A stretch of 64,000 bases of DNA from NCBI GenBank assembly GCA_028869255.1, contig CP110972.1, positions 4,221,001 to 4,285,000 on the forward strand, read 5' to 3'. Of this stretch, positions 15,801 to 24,406 are shown one piece after another (the first letter of the stretch is position 1; every line of letters starts with the position of its first letter). The DNA comes from Pseudomonas poae. Lineage in GTDB: Bacteria; Pseudomonadota; Gammaproteobacteria; Pseudomonadales; Pseudomonadaceae. A program made the translations under genes and the position numbers. Under the pieces are notes generated by a model. It worked only from the letters and a program-made list of their open reading frames with translations. It was not told the DNA's origin and ran no database searches.

Positions 15801-16094
15801 TTACCTATGTTCCAAGGCCGCCAATACGTGATCAGGGTCATTGTAAAGGGCACGCAATAACGCCCTTGCCGGCCCCTCCGGCTCACGTCGCCCTTGCTCC
15901 CAGTTTTGGAGCGTTCCCACAGGCACATCAATTGCCTTGGCAAAACGTGCCTGCGAAAGTCCAGTCCCTTGTCGAATCTCCTTAACCTTCAAGGCATCCA
16001 CAAAAAATTCGCGGGATGGGGGACTTTCACCGCGGACGATCTCATCCATCTGGGTCATGCTTTCGACCAGACGATTGAACAGTTTTTTCTCCAT
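15801..16094 (-). CDS. HigA/NadS-type antitoxin
   Basis: 97 residues from the ATG at 16094 (MEKKLFNRLVESMTQMDEIVRG), with AGGTGGGAG just upstream; a GTG at 16103 is less likely. The helix-turn-helix is IRQGTGLSQARFAKAIDVPVGTLQNWEQGRREP (about 45-76). It is close to the prophage antitoxin at 7309-7596 over its full length. The ATG overlaps TGA at 16094-16096, which would have been the stop of a full-length toxin, so the gene pair was once coupled as TGATG. Confidence 0.88.
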   Translation of the reverse strand: MEKKLFNRLVESMTQMDEIVRGESPPSREFFVDALKVKEIRQGTGLSQARFAKAIDVPVGTLQNWEQGRREPEGPARALLRALYNDPDHVLAALEHR

Positions 16095-16095
16095 C

Positions 16096-16408
16096 ACTCC
16101 CACCTTACGTTTATCTCACTCAGGATTCTCTTTTACGCTGACGAAAGATCATCCTTGATGCCCTTTCGATAGATCAGGATCAATCTAATTTCAAAGGCCC
16201 TGCAGAGATGGTAATAGATCACTCTGACACCTCCACTTTTTCCTTTACCCTGCGCAGCCCAACGGATTTTTCTCAGACCGTTGGTCCCTTGAATAACATC
16301 ACCTGCAGTGGGATTTTCCGCCAGAAAACCTTGAAATTCACTGTAACTTTCGTCGCTCAAAAGCGCTGCAAAATCCTCTGTAAAAGCGAGCGACTCGATA
16401 AATAGCAT
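16096..16408 (-). pseudogene. RelE/HigB-family toxin truncated by a premature stop
   Basis: The reading frame starts at ATG 16408 (MLFIESLAFTEDF; AGG upstream) and stops at TAA 16133-16135 after 91 residues, ending KDDLSSA. Past that codon the same frame continues for 12 codons (KRILSEINVRWE) to a TGA at 16094-16096 that overlaps the antitoxin ATG. The lost tail aligns with ERKALKAAIEHWR of the prophage toxin at 6992-7306, so the TAA interrupts what was an intact gene. The core (AGDVIQGTNGLRKIRW, GKSGGVRVIYYH) is preserved. The missing C-terminal helix could reduce or abolish activity, but residual function is possible. Confidence 0.8.
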
Positions 16409-16595
16409 GCTCACGCCTATACGTCATTGGCGCATAATTAGATTATTCAGATCCTTTCCTATCACGCAACAGCCATCCGTCATGCATTGATAGGCCTACA
16501 AAAATGCGCCGAGTTTTATGAAGCACAAACTCTACAACCAGACAGCCAATGTCATGACGTAGGACGTAACTGAGTTTCCCTCCGAAAAGACGCAA

Positions 16596-17789
16596 TCAAT
16601 CTCCCATCTCCACCCCCCGCTCCACCACCCACGCCAACGGCAACGTCACACACAACATCCCCGCCAGCACCATCACCGCCATCGGCACGCCCAGCGCATC
16701 CCCCACCCCACCAAACACCACGGGCGCCAACGCGCCGCCGCCAATCGTGCCGGTGTAGAACAGCGCAAACGCCTGCTCCCGCCTGCCCGCGCCGGCCAGG
16801 TCCGGCACGGCGCCGTACAGCACTGAAGACGTGCCGTTCAGCGCCAAGCCCAGTACCGGCAACATCACCATCAACCCGGGCAGCGGCAGGTACACCGCAG
16901 CGACGATCAGCAAGGCGGTGCTGGTTTCGGTGATCCATACCGTCTTCATCATGCCGATATGTGCACCCAAGTAGCCGCAGAGCAACTTGCCGAACGCGCC
17001 GCCGATAAACAGCAGGGTCAAGGCCAGGCCGATGCCGGCAGTGCCGGCCCCTTTGGCTTGCAGCAGGAAGGGCAGGAAGGTGAGAAAGCCCATACGCACG
17101 GCGCTGTCGAGCGTGCCGGTAAGGATCAGCGCGCGCAGCCCCGTGGCGGAGCCGGTTCCGGTAAGGGGTTTGGCTTTTTTGGTGACGCTGGATTCGGATG
17201 CCTGAGCAGGAATAAGCCACCACAGCAGCCCCGCCGCCGCCAGACCGAGCAGCCCCAGCAGCGTAGCACTGGCCCGCCAACTGATGACCGTGAGCAACAA
17301 CCCGACCAGCCCCGGGATCAGGGTCTTACCAATGTCGCCGGAGAAGTTGTACTGGGACAGCGCCTGCTTTACGCCCCCACCGTCCTCATAGGCATCGGTG
17401 ATCATCGAGGAGGCCAGCGGGTGTTGGGTACTGGCGCCCAGGCCACCGAGCAGCAGCGCCACCAGCAGCAGGCTCAGCCCGGTCGCTTGCCCCACCAACA
17501 GGTAGGCAATACCGGCCAGCGCGGTGCCGCCCACCAGCATCGGCAAGCGGCCCCAGCGTTTGGCGGCACGGCTGGCCAGCAGTTGGAACACGGCCATCAT
17601 CCCTGAATAGGCGCCGCGTAAAAGGCCGATCTGGGCGTAGGACAAGGCAAACTGAGCCTGCCAGACAGGCAGCAAAACATAGATCACATCGGTGAGGCCA
17701 TCGTGCACAGCATGAGCGGTGCACCCAGCGAACAGGGCGCGACGGCGGGCAGGGATTTCGGACGCGGGCACAGCGACGGTGTCGTTCAT
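16596..17789 (-). CDS. MFS transporter (Fsr/efflux-type)
   Basis: 397 residues with 12 predicted membrane spans. The N-terminal AHAVHDGLTDVIYVLLPVWQ and the loop RAAKRWGRLPMLVGG (motif A-like) resemble the fosmidomycin-resistance branch of MFS exporters. Substrate unknown. Its ATG overlaps the stop of the upstream MFS gene (ATGA), so both come from one transcript divergent from the LysR gene at 19058. Confidence 0.88.
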   Translation of the reverse strand: MNDTVAVPASEIPARRRALFAGCTAHAVHDGLTDVIYVLLPVWQAQFALSYAQIGLLRGAYSGMMAVFQLLASRAAKRWGRLPMLVGGTALAGIAYLLVGQATGLSLLLVALLLGGLGASTQHPLASSMITDAYEDGGGVKQALSQYNFSGDIGKTLIPGLVGLLLTVISWRASATLLGLLGLAAAGLLWWLIPAQASESSVTKKAKPLTGTGSATGLRALILTGTLDSAVRMGFLTFLPFLLQAKGAGTAGIGLALTLLFIGGAFGKLLCGYLGAHIGMMKTVWITETSTALLIVAAVYLPLPGLMVMLPVLGLALNGTSSVLYGAVPDLAGAGRREQAFALFYTGTIGGGALAPVVFGGVGDALGVPMAVMVLAGMLCVTLPLAWVVERGVEMGD

Positions 17790-18949
17790 GGCGTAGGAAT
17801 CAGCTCGGGTTTAGGGGCCTTCCAGCCGGTCAAGGCGATCAGCAGGGTCAGCAGTTGGAAACCGATAATCAGCGCCACACACCCGACCCAGCCCCAGCGT
17901 TCCCAGATCAGCGCCGGGACGATGGCCCCGCAACTGCCGCCCAGGTAGTAACAGGTCAGGTAAACGCCCACGGCGCCCGCCTTGTTATCGCCCGCCGTGG
18001 CGGTGGTGAAAGCATTGGCGGCGGCCTGGGCGAGGAACACGCCGGTGGAACTCAGTGCCAGGCCCGCCACGATGCACCACAAGGACGGCACCAGGGTCAG
18101 GGCCGAGCCGCTCACGCCGAGCACGGCGGCGACACTCAACAACTCGGCGTGGGGCCGGGCTTTGCTGAGTCGGCCCGCGACGGGGATCACGATCAACGCC
18201 AACAGGAACACCATGTAAAGCGTGCCCAAGGCTGCAGGCCCAAGGTTGAAAGGCGGTAGGCTGAGGTACAAGCCCGCGTAGGTAAACGCCGCGACTTGGG
18301 AAAACAGCACGCAAAAACCTACGGCGTACGCAGCCAACAAAGCTCTGCGAAAGAGGCTCGATGAAGGTGCTTTAACCTGTACCGCTCGCGGCCGGTTGGC
18401 GGGCAATAGAAACTGAATAAACCCGCCGACCATCAGACTCAACACCGCCAGCAGCTCAAAGGCTTCGCGCCAGCCCACGTACTCAGTCATCACGCCGGTA
18501 ACAAAACGCCCAGCGAACCCGCCCAGCACAGTCCCGGCGACATACAGGCTGGTGACTTCGGTGACGGTGCCACCGCTCCAGCGGTCGCCGATATAAGCCA
18601 CGCTGGTAGCGAACACCACCGGAATCAGCATGCCCTCGACAAAGCGCCACACCAGCACCTCGGCGAAGCTGTCGGCATAGCCCGTCATCAGCGCCGGCAC
18701 CGCCAGCAGCAACGCGGCGCTGGCAATCACCGTGCGTTGATCAAAGCGCCCGGTCAGGCGGCTGACGAAGGGCGCCGTGATGGCCACGGCCAGGGTGGTG
18801 ACCGTGATGCTCCAGCCTGCCGTCTTGGCGCTGATATGAAAATGCGCGGCGAAGGTCTGGAGGATGCTCTGGGTCGCATAGAGGTTGAGAAACGCCGCGC
18901 AACCACACAGGAACAGGGCAAGGCGGGCACAATGCAGGCGCGGCTTCAT
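17786..18949 (-). CDS. MFS transporter (YnfM-like)
   Basis: 387 residues and 12 hydrophobic segments. The opening (ARLALFLCGCAAFLNLYATQSILQTFAAHF) and the signature RLTGRFDQRTVIA in the 2-3 loop are typical of YnfM/arabinose-efflux-like MFS proteins. The gene begins 108 nt from the divergent LysR gene, the probable regulator, and is followed without a gap by a second MFS gene. The pair probably exports related compounds; the substrates cannot be deduced. Confidence 0.88.
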   Translation of the reverse strand: MKPRLHCARLALFLCGCAAFLNLYATQSILQTFAAHFHISAKTAGWSITVTTLAVAITAPFVSRLTGRFDQRTVIASAALLLAVPALMTGYADSFAEVLVWRFVEGMLIPVVFATSVAYIGDRWSGGTVTEVTSLYVAGTVLGGFAGRFVTGVMTEYVGWREAFELLAVLSLMVGGFIQFLLPANRPRAVQVKAPSSSLFRRALLAAYAVGFCVLFSQVAAFTYAGLYLSLPPFNLGPAALGTLYMVFLLALIVIPVAGRLSKARPHAELLSVAAVLGVSGSALTLVPSLWCIVAGLALSSTGVFLAQAAANAFTTATAGDNKAGAVGVYLTCYYLGGSCGAIVPALIWERWGWVGCVALIIGFQLLTLLIALTGWKAPKPELIPTP

Positions 18950-19057
18950 GAAACCTCTCGTTGTTATTTTGCGTTTTATTTTGTTACGCCTTTATAGAAT
19001 GAGCGGCATGATCGTGACCAATACCGATTTCCGACCGATCAATACCCAAGGATCAGG

Positions 19058-19951
19058 ATGCTCGACCTACGCAAGCTGCGTTACTTTCTGACCGTTGCCG
19101 AAGAACTGCACTTCGGCCGCGCCGCGCTGCGCCTGCACCTGGCCCAGCCACCGCTGACCCGGCAGATTTCAGCGCTGGAGGCCGAGCTGGGTTTCAAGCT
19201 GTTCGACCGTACCAGCCGCACCGTGGCCCTCACCGCCCAGGGCCGGGCGTTTTTGCCCTATGCCCGTGGCGTGCTGGAGCAGGTGGAGCTGGCTCAGGTG
19301 ATCGCCGGCAAGTTGGCTGCAGGTACAGCCGGGCAGCTGGCCTTGGGGTACGTCAGTTCAATTGCCCTCTCCGATCTGTTCAGCCAGGCGATCCAGGCCT
19401 TCGCCCAGCGTTTCCCCGATGTGCAACTGACCCTGGTGGAATGCGCCTCCGGCAGCCTCGGCGCGCAGGTAGCCGAGGGTCGGCTGGATATCGGCCTGAG
19501 CCGGCTGTTGCCGCAAAACGACGAGGTGCAGACAGTGTCGTTGGGTGAGGAGCGGCTAGTGGCGGCGGTGTCCAGTGACAGCCCATTGGCGCGCCAGGCT
19601 GAGGTCAACCTGGCGCAGCTCGGCGCGTACCCGCTGATCCTGTTTCCAGCCGACTACGGCTCGGGGTTGAACCAGTCCATCGAACAGCTTTACCGCCACC
19701 ACGGCGTAGCCCTGCGGGCCGGACCGACCGGGCGGCAGATCACCTCGATCATCGCGCTGGTGGCGGCCGGGCAAGGTGTGGCGCTAGTGCCGGCGTGTAC
19801 ACAAAGCCTGATGAATAAAGGTGTTACCTATCGGCCGTTGGCAGAGGTGGATGCATGCGCACGGCTGTTGGTGCTGACCTCGACTCAAAGGCGCAGCGTT
19901 CTGGTGGATGCATTTCTCAGCGTTATTGGAGAGGCGTTACACACTCGCTAA
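19058..19951 (+). CDS. LysR-family transcriptional regulator
   Basis: 297 residues. The winged helix-turn-helix is complete: LRYFLTVAEELHFGRAALRLHLAQPPLTRQISALEAELGFKLFDR (about residues 6-50), followed by a periplasmic-binding-like effector domain. The ATG follows CAAGGATCAGG. It is divergent from the two MFS genes at 16596-18949, the typical arrangement in which a LysR protein controls its neighbour in response to a transported ligand. Confidence 0.92.
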   Translation: MLDLRKLRYFLTVAEELHFGRAALRLHLAQPPLTRQISALEAELGFKLFDRTSRTVALTAQGRAFLPYARGVLEQVELAQVIAGKLAAGTAGQLALGYVSSIALSDLFSQAIQAFAQRFPDVQLTLVECASGSLGAQVAEGRLDIGLSRLLPQNDEVQTVSLGEERLVAAVSSDSPLARQAEVNLAQLGAYPLILFPADYGSGLNQSIEQLYRHHGVALRAGPTGRQITSIIALVAAGQGVALVPACTQSLMNKGVTYRPLAEVDACARLLVLTSTQRRSVLVDAFLSVIGEALHTR

Positions 19952-20061
19952 CGTATTCGAAAAAACCCGCAATACCTCTCCCCGGCGCCATTCCTGCGCG
20001 GTCATACACTTCATTCGGCGCTCACCGAAATACCAGTCATCGACAACTGGTAGGTACGGTG

Positions 20062-20098
20062 TTGATAATTTAATTTCAGTGGTTATAGTCACCACTGA
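20062..20098 (+). promoter_or_regulatory. hicAB promoter with overlapping operator
   Basis: A sigma-70-like TTGATA (20062-20067) and TATAGT (20084-20089) are separated by 16 nt. The -10 box lies in the loop of an 8-bp inverted repeat, TCAGTGGT (20076-20083) and ACCACTGA (20091-20098). That geometry suggests autorepression by the HicB DNA-binding antitoxin. Confidence 0.65.
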
Positions 20099-20119
20099 CA
20101 CACACCACAAGGAGGTGAT

Positions 20120-20302
20120 GTGGATAGCCGATATTTGATTGGTCATATCGTTGCAGATGGCTGGTACCTGGTACGCACCCGAGGCAGCCACCACCACTTC
20201 AAGCACCCCACAAAGCCTGGGCTGGTGACGATTCCCCACCCAAAGAAGGACCTGTTGGACAAGACTGCCAAGAGCATTCTCAAACAAGCTCTGCTGAGTT
20301 AA
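20120..20302 (+). CDS. hicA: HicA toxin (mRNA interferase)
   Basis: 60 residues starting at GTG 20120, behind a strong AAGGAGGTGAT ribosome site. The double-stranded-RNA-binding-like fold is indicated by the core RTRGSHHHFKHPTKPGLVTIPHPKKDL, with the catalytic His in GSHHHF, and the terminal LDKTAKSILKQALL helix. HicA cleaves mRNA and is held in check by HicB, encoded 22 nt downstream. Confidence 0.93.
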   Translation: MDSRYLIGHIVADGWYLVRTRGSHHHFKHPTKPGLVTIPHPKKDLLDKTAKSILKQALLS

Positions 20303-20324
20303 CCGTCCGTGGAGGACACTGAAC

Positions 20325-20735
20325 ATGCTGTACCCCATCGCAATTTCAACCGGCGACCAAGACCATGCCTGGGGCGTGGAAGTCCCGGATATTCCTGGTT
20401 GCTACTCGGCCGGCGACGACCTGGACGACGCCATGGCCATGGCCCGTGAAGCCATCGAAGGGCACTTCGAGATCCTCGCGGAAGACGGCGCGCCGATCCC
20501 CAGCGCTCAGAAAGTCACCCTGCATGCCGCCAACCCACAGTACGCTGGCTGCACCTGGGCGGTGGTGGACATTGATGTCACCAAGTACCTGGGCAAGGCG
20601 CAGAAACTCAACATCACCTTGCCGGGCTATCTGCTCAATCGCATTGATGACTACGTACTGCACCACCCTGAAGAAAAAAGCCGCTCGGGTTTCCTCGCGT
20701 CAGCGGCGCTCAAGGTGCTGCAACAAGACCGCTGA
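20325..20735 (+). CDS. hicB: HicB antitoxin
   Basis: 136 residues. The N-terminal half is the degenerate RNase H fold of HicB (WGVEVPDIPGCYSAGDDLDDAMAMAREAIEGH). The C-terminal part KLNITLPGYLLNRIDDYVLHHPEEKSRSGFLASAAL looks like a ribbon-helix-helix DNA-binding domain, which would bind the palindrome at 20076-20098. A GTGGAGGACACTGAAC stretch supplies the ribosome site. Confidence 0.93.
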   Translation: MLYPIAISTGDQDHAWGVEVPDIPGCYSAGDDLDDAMAMAREAIEGHFEILAEDGAPIPSAQKVTLHAANPQYAGCTWAVVDIDVTKYLGKAQKLNITLPGYLLNRIDDYVLHHPEEKSRSGFLASAALKVLQQDR

Positions 20736-20822
20736 CCCACGCGAATTCAACCGCAAGAAACGTAGTTTCTCGTTACACAGGGCGCCTTAGATTGGAAAAA
20801 CACTCGCCCCAGGAGACCGCTC

Positions 20823-21324
20823 ATGCCCTATGAATACAAACTCATGCCCTCGCCTGTGGGCCTACTCACCCTGGTGGGGCGCAATGGCAAACTCAGCGCC
20901 ATCCTGTGGGAAGTGGAACGCGCCAACCGCGTGCGCCTGGGGGATTTGCACGAAGCTAACGACAGCCCGGTGCTGCTGGAAACCGAGCGCCAACTGCGGG
21001 AATACTTCGCCGGGACACGCAACCGGTTCGAGGTGGAGTTGGACTTCACCGGCACCGACTTTCAGAAGCAGGTCTGGCAGGCCCTGCTGACCATCCCCTT
21101 CGGCGAAACCCGCAGCTACAGCCAGATCGCCCGGCAGATCGGCAACCCGAAAGCGGTGCGTGCGGTGGGGGGCGGCCAATAGCCGAAATCCGATCTCGAT
21201 CATTGCGCCGTGCCATCGTGTTATCGGTGCCTCGGGTGGGCTTACAGGCTTTGCCGGGGGGCTTGAGGCCAAGCAGTATCTGCTCGCGCTGGAAGGCACG
21301 GGCCAGGTCGAACTGGCGTTTTAA
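20823..21324 (+). pseudogene. ogt: Methylated-DNA-protein-cysteine methyltransferase, frameshifted
   Basis: The frame starts at ATG 20823 and gives 119 residues of an Ogt/Ada-type repair methyltransferase ([19 protein letters not shown]...[24 protein letters not shown]) before an out-of-frame stop at 21180. The cause is one extra G in the run G6 at 21167-21172. With five Gs the frame continues [41 protein letters not shown] to TAA at 21324, giving 166 residues, the normal length. The acceptor Cys of the PCHR motif lies after the break, so the truncated product cannot work. Confidence 0.88.
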
Positions 21325-21437
21325 CAGCCTCGGCGACAAAAACGTACAGCTTTGTTCAGCCACTCAATTGTAAAAAGAAATTTCAGCGCGCGTCTGCGGT
21401 CCATCATTTCATCACCCACCCATTTAGGAAAACGGTC

Positions 21438-21863
21438 ATGAAATTCTCCGCAGTCTCCCAATCTCTGTCCCGCTGGGCAGGCAGCGCCCGGACGTTTTAT
21501 GCAGCCGTCGCGTTGATTTTCCTGTGGAGCCTGAGCGGGCCCTATTTCCATTACAACGACACGTGGCAGCTGATTATCAACACCTCGACCACCATCATCA
21601 CCTTCCTGATGGTGTTCCTGATCCAGAACACGCAAAACCGTGACAACGACATCCTGCATATCAAGATCGATGAGTTGCTGCGTGTTTCCAAGGATGCGCA
21701 GAATGCCGTGCTGAGCCTGGATGGCCTGGACCGCAAGGCGCTGGAAAAACTGCGCAACGAATACCGCAGCATCGGCGCCACGGGCAGTGTCTCGCTGAAC
21801 AGCAGTTGCGGTGCGGCGGTGGACGATGCTGTGCCGAATAAAACCGACCTGAACCAGGCATAA
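21438..21863 (+). CDS. Low-affinity iron permease family protein
   Basis: 141 residues. Two membrane spans follow a short N-terminus (TFYAAVALIFLWSLSGPYF and LIINTSTTIITFLMVFLIQNTQNRDNDILHIKIDELL). The second, with its NTQNRD motif, is the hallmark of this family, in which KIDEL and a C-terminal soluble tail follow. The family name derives from yeast Fet4; in bacteria the transport role is unproven. A rho-independent terminator follows immediately. Confidence 0.88.
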   Translation: MKFSAVSQSLSRWAGSARTFYAAVALIFLWSLSGPYFHYNDTWQLIINTSTTIITFLMVFLIQNTQNRDNDILHIKIDELLRVSKDAQNAVLSLDGLDRKALEKLRNEYRSIGATGSVSLNSSCGAAVDDAVPNKTDLNQA

Positions 21864-21864
21864 A

Positions 21865-21901
21865 AAAAACGGCGGTTGGATCACCTCCAACCGCCGTTTT
21901 T
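21865..21901. terminator. Strong bidirectional terminator
   Basis: A 12-bp stem ACGGCGGTTGGA (21869-21880) and TCCAACCGCCGT (21886-21897) with a 5-nt loop is flanked by A and T runs. It serves the converging genes on both sides. Confidence 0.92.
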
Positions 21902-21917
21902 ATATCAGGCAAATGCC

Positions 21918-22445
21918 TTAACCGTCGCCTTGATGACCTTTACCGTAGGTCGATGCCAGGGCACGGGCTTTTTGCAGACGCTCTTCCAGCTTGGGCAGCG
22001 TCTCATCCACCAGGGCCTTTATTTCCGGCACATCCGAGGCCGCGCCTTCGCGTTTGAACAAGGCGATGGCCTCTTCGTTTTCCTTAACCTGCTGCGCGGT
22101 GTAGGCGGCGTCAAAGGAATCGCCGTCCTTGAGTTCGGGCATCAGGGTTTCGGCCTTATCGACGATCTTCTCGCGTGGGGCCACGGGCAGGTCGAGCTTC
22201 TTGGCGATGGCTGCCAGATGCTGGTTGGCCAGGGTGCGCTCGTTGATCACCTCGATGGTGTAGTCCTTGATTTCCTGGGACGAGGTTTTGGCGTGGGCCA
22301 TGCGACTGGTTTCGATATCGGCCATACCCTTGGCCGAAGCCTGCTCGATGAACTCAGCAGGCGACTGGGCGAAAGCATTGCTGGCGCCGAGGCCCAGCAG
22401 CATCGCGAAACTGGCGGTGCGTAACCGGATAGCCATGCGGCTCAT
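21918..22445 (-). CDS. DUF4142 periplasmic protein
   Basis: 175 residues from the ATG at 22445, which has a GGAGG ribosome site; an upstream in-frame ATG at 22487 would add 14 residues. A Sec signal ends near residue 25 (GLGASNAFAQ). The mature part is nearly all helical (SPAEFIEQASAKGMADIETSRMA...SSQEIKDYTIEVINERTLANQHL), the ferritin-like bundle of DUF4142. Several family members appear in stress responses, but no enzymatic residues are evident and the role is unknown. Confidence 0.88.
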   Translation of the reverse strand: MSRMAIRLRTASFAMLLGLGASNAFAQSPAEFIEQASAKGMADIETSRMAHAKTSSQEIKDYTIEVINERTLANQHLAAIAKKLDLPVAPREKIVDKAETLMPELKDGDSFDAAYTAQQVKENEEAIALFKREGAASDVPEIKALVDETLPKLEERLQKARALASTYGKGHQGDG

Positions 22446-22564
22446 GATGGGTTCCTCCAGGGCAAAAATAGGTGCGGGGACATACACCCCGCCCTGAATT
22501 CGAATTTTATGCGCGGCAAAGGTTTAGAAAAAACTCGCCAGTGCGACGAACGGTCGTCATCACT

Positions 22565-23206
22565 TCAGGCCGGTTTGCTGCCGAACAGGCCCGGCAACGC
22601 ATGGGCCAGCGCGTTGATCGCGAAGCCGATAAACATCACGCCGCAGAGTCTGGTGATGAGGATTTCATGGCGCTGATACACCATGCGCACCCGCTGGGCG
22701 CCGACCACGCCGATCAGAATCGCATAGGCGACCAGCCCACCGACGAAGCTCAGGAAGATCAACGAGGGCAGCATCGCCCAGGTCAGCAACTCGGCGCGGC
22801 TGGACAGCAACGCGGTGAAGGTCGCCACGGCCACCGGGTACGCCTTGGGGTTGGTCAGGCCGAACAGGATGCCGTGCCAGAACGGATGCCGCGCCGCGCC
22901 CTGCGGTGCATCACTGCTGCGACGCTGGGTGCGAATGGCACGCCAGCCGAGCCAGAACAGGTACAAACCACTGAGCACGCCCAGCACATCAAAGGCACTG
23001 CTGCCGACTTCCCGTGCGCCGACGATGGCGATCAGCGCCGTACTGCACCACACCACATCGCCCAGCAAGTGCCCGCAGAGGAACCCCGCCCCGGCGCGAC
23101 GGCCACGGGCAGCGCCGATACCAAACACGGCCAATACTCCAGGACCTGGGGTAATGCCGTAGATAAAGCCCGAAGCAAGGACGGCGAACAGCAAGGATGG
23201 GGTCAT
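22565..23206 (-). CDS. LysE-family amino acid exporter
   Basis: 213 residues and six hydrophobic spans. The opening (FAVLASGFIYGITPGPGVLAVFGIG) contains the conserved P-G-P motif of LysE/RhtB exporters, and the fourth span region GLTNPKAYPVAVATF is also diagnostic. It is a single gene with an intergenic REP element on its upstream side. The amino acid or homoserine substrate cannot be told from the sequence. Confidence 0.9.
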   Translation of the reverse strand: MTPSLLFAVLASGFIYGITPGPGVLAVFGIGAARGRRAGAGFLCGHLLGDVVWCSTALIAIVGAREVGSSAFDVLGVLSGLYLFWLGWRAIRTQRRSSDAPQGAARHPFWHGILFGLTNPKAYPVAVATFTALLSSRAELLTWAMLPSLIFLSFVGGLVAYAILIGVVGAQRVRMVYQRHEILITRLCGVMFIGFAINALAHALPGLFGSKPA

Positions 23207-23272
23207 GGGCGCGACTCTGACAGACAGTTATGAGGTGCAAGGATTTTGCATGTTCTGCAGACGAGTGCAATC

Positions 23273-23398
23273 GTGGCGAGCGGGCTTGCCCGCGTTGGGG
23301 TGCGTAGCGGCACCCAAGCCTGGCGGTGATCTTATTGGGGCTACTTCGTAGCCCAACGCGGGCAAGCCCGCTCGCCACAACAGCCCGCTCGCCATAAA
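23273..23398. repeat. REP/REPIN element
   Basis: Inverted arms GTGGCGAGCGGGCTTGCCCGC and its reverse complement flank about 70 nt; a partial third arm follows. It lies between the LysE and LysR genes and matches the family at 28533-28680. Confidence 0.85.
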
Positions 23399-23422
23399 AA
23401 ACGTGCTTAACTTGAGGGGGAG

Positions 23423-24319
23423 TTAATTCAATACATTCTGGAGTTGTTCTTTCAACCACTGCAGCCCCGAATCCCCACCCCGCCGCGTATGCCATGCCAG
23501 CTCGAAGGCAAACGAGGGAATATGAAACGGCGGCGGCACCGCCAGCAAATGCTGCTGATCGATGTTGAGCACGCCTCTGGATGACACCGTCAGAATCAAG
23601 TCCGTACCCTGAATCAACTGCGGCGCCACGCCCCAATGCGGCAGGCTGATCGCCACATGCCGGCGCTCACGGATCGCCGTCAGCGCCCGCTCGATTTCCG
23701 GGGTGCCGCTGCCGCGCATTTCCAGTAGCACGTGGGGCCGCGACAGGTAGGTGGGCAGGTCCAGTGCAGCATTTTCCGGTAGGCTGTTGCGGTCCACCAG
23801 GCAGGTGTAATGCTCCTCGAACAAGGGTGTGGTGCGCAGTTCGGCAGGCATATCGGGGAACACCCCGGCGGCCAGGTCGAGGTCGCCGTTGAGCACGCCG
23901 TCCACCATGCCTTCGCGGCTGGCCTGGATGATTTGCAGGTCGATACCCGGCGCTTTCTGGCGTAGGACACGGACCAAGCCCGGCAGGAAAATCGCCGCGC
24001 TGTAGTCAGACATCGCCACACGAAACCGGCGCTTGGCCGACGTCGGATCAAACCGGTTCGGCGCCAGCAGCGCCTGCACCTGGGCCAGGACTTCGGCCAA
24101 TGGCGTTGCCAACTCCAGCGCACGGGCGGTCGGCACCAGAGTGCCGCCCTGGCGCACCAGCAGCGGATCGCCCAGCAAATCACGCAAACGCGCCAGCGCA
24201 TGGCTGACCGCCGGCTGGCTCAGATGTAAACGCTCGGCGGCGCGGGTGACATGGTGCTCGCTGAGCAAGGCATCGAGGATCACCAACAGGTTGAGGTCGA
24301 TACGACGCAGATCATTCAT
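23423..24319 (-). CDS. LysR-family transcriptional regulator
   Basis: 298 residues from the ATG at 24319; starts at 24328 and 24337 are equally weak in ribosome sites and would add 3-6 residues. The N-terminal DNA-binding domain is clear (LRRIDLNLLVILDALLSEHHVTRAAERLHLSQPAVSHALARLRDLLGD), followed by an effector domain. It belongs to the NodD/PbcR-like branch by its opening motif. The divergent YdcZ-type transporter gene at 24407 is a probable target. Confidence 0.92.
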   Translation of the reverse strand: MNDLRRIDLNLLVILDALLSEHHVTRAAERLHLSQPAVSHALARLRDLLGDPLLVRQGGTLVPTARALELATPLAEVLAQVQALLAPNRFDPTSAKRRFRVAMSDYSAAIFLPGLVRVLRQKAPGIDLQIIQASREGMVDGVLNGDLDLAAGVFPDMPAELRTTPLFEEHYTCLVDRNSLPENAALDLPTYLSRPHVLLEMRGSGTPEIERALTAIRERRHVAISLPHWGVAPQLIQGTDLILTVSSRGVLNIDQQHLLAVPPPFHIPSFAFELAWHTRRGGDSGLQWLKEQLQNVLN

Positions 24320-24406
24320 CAGCTGCATGCTCGGCATAAGAACTTGGAATTTAAATTTGCGCGACGAATAGCCTAGAGTCCAGCAAAACCTCTGGGGAGA
24401 TTCAAG

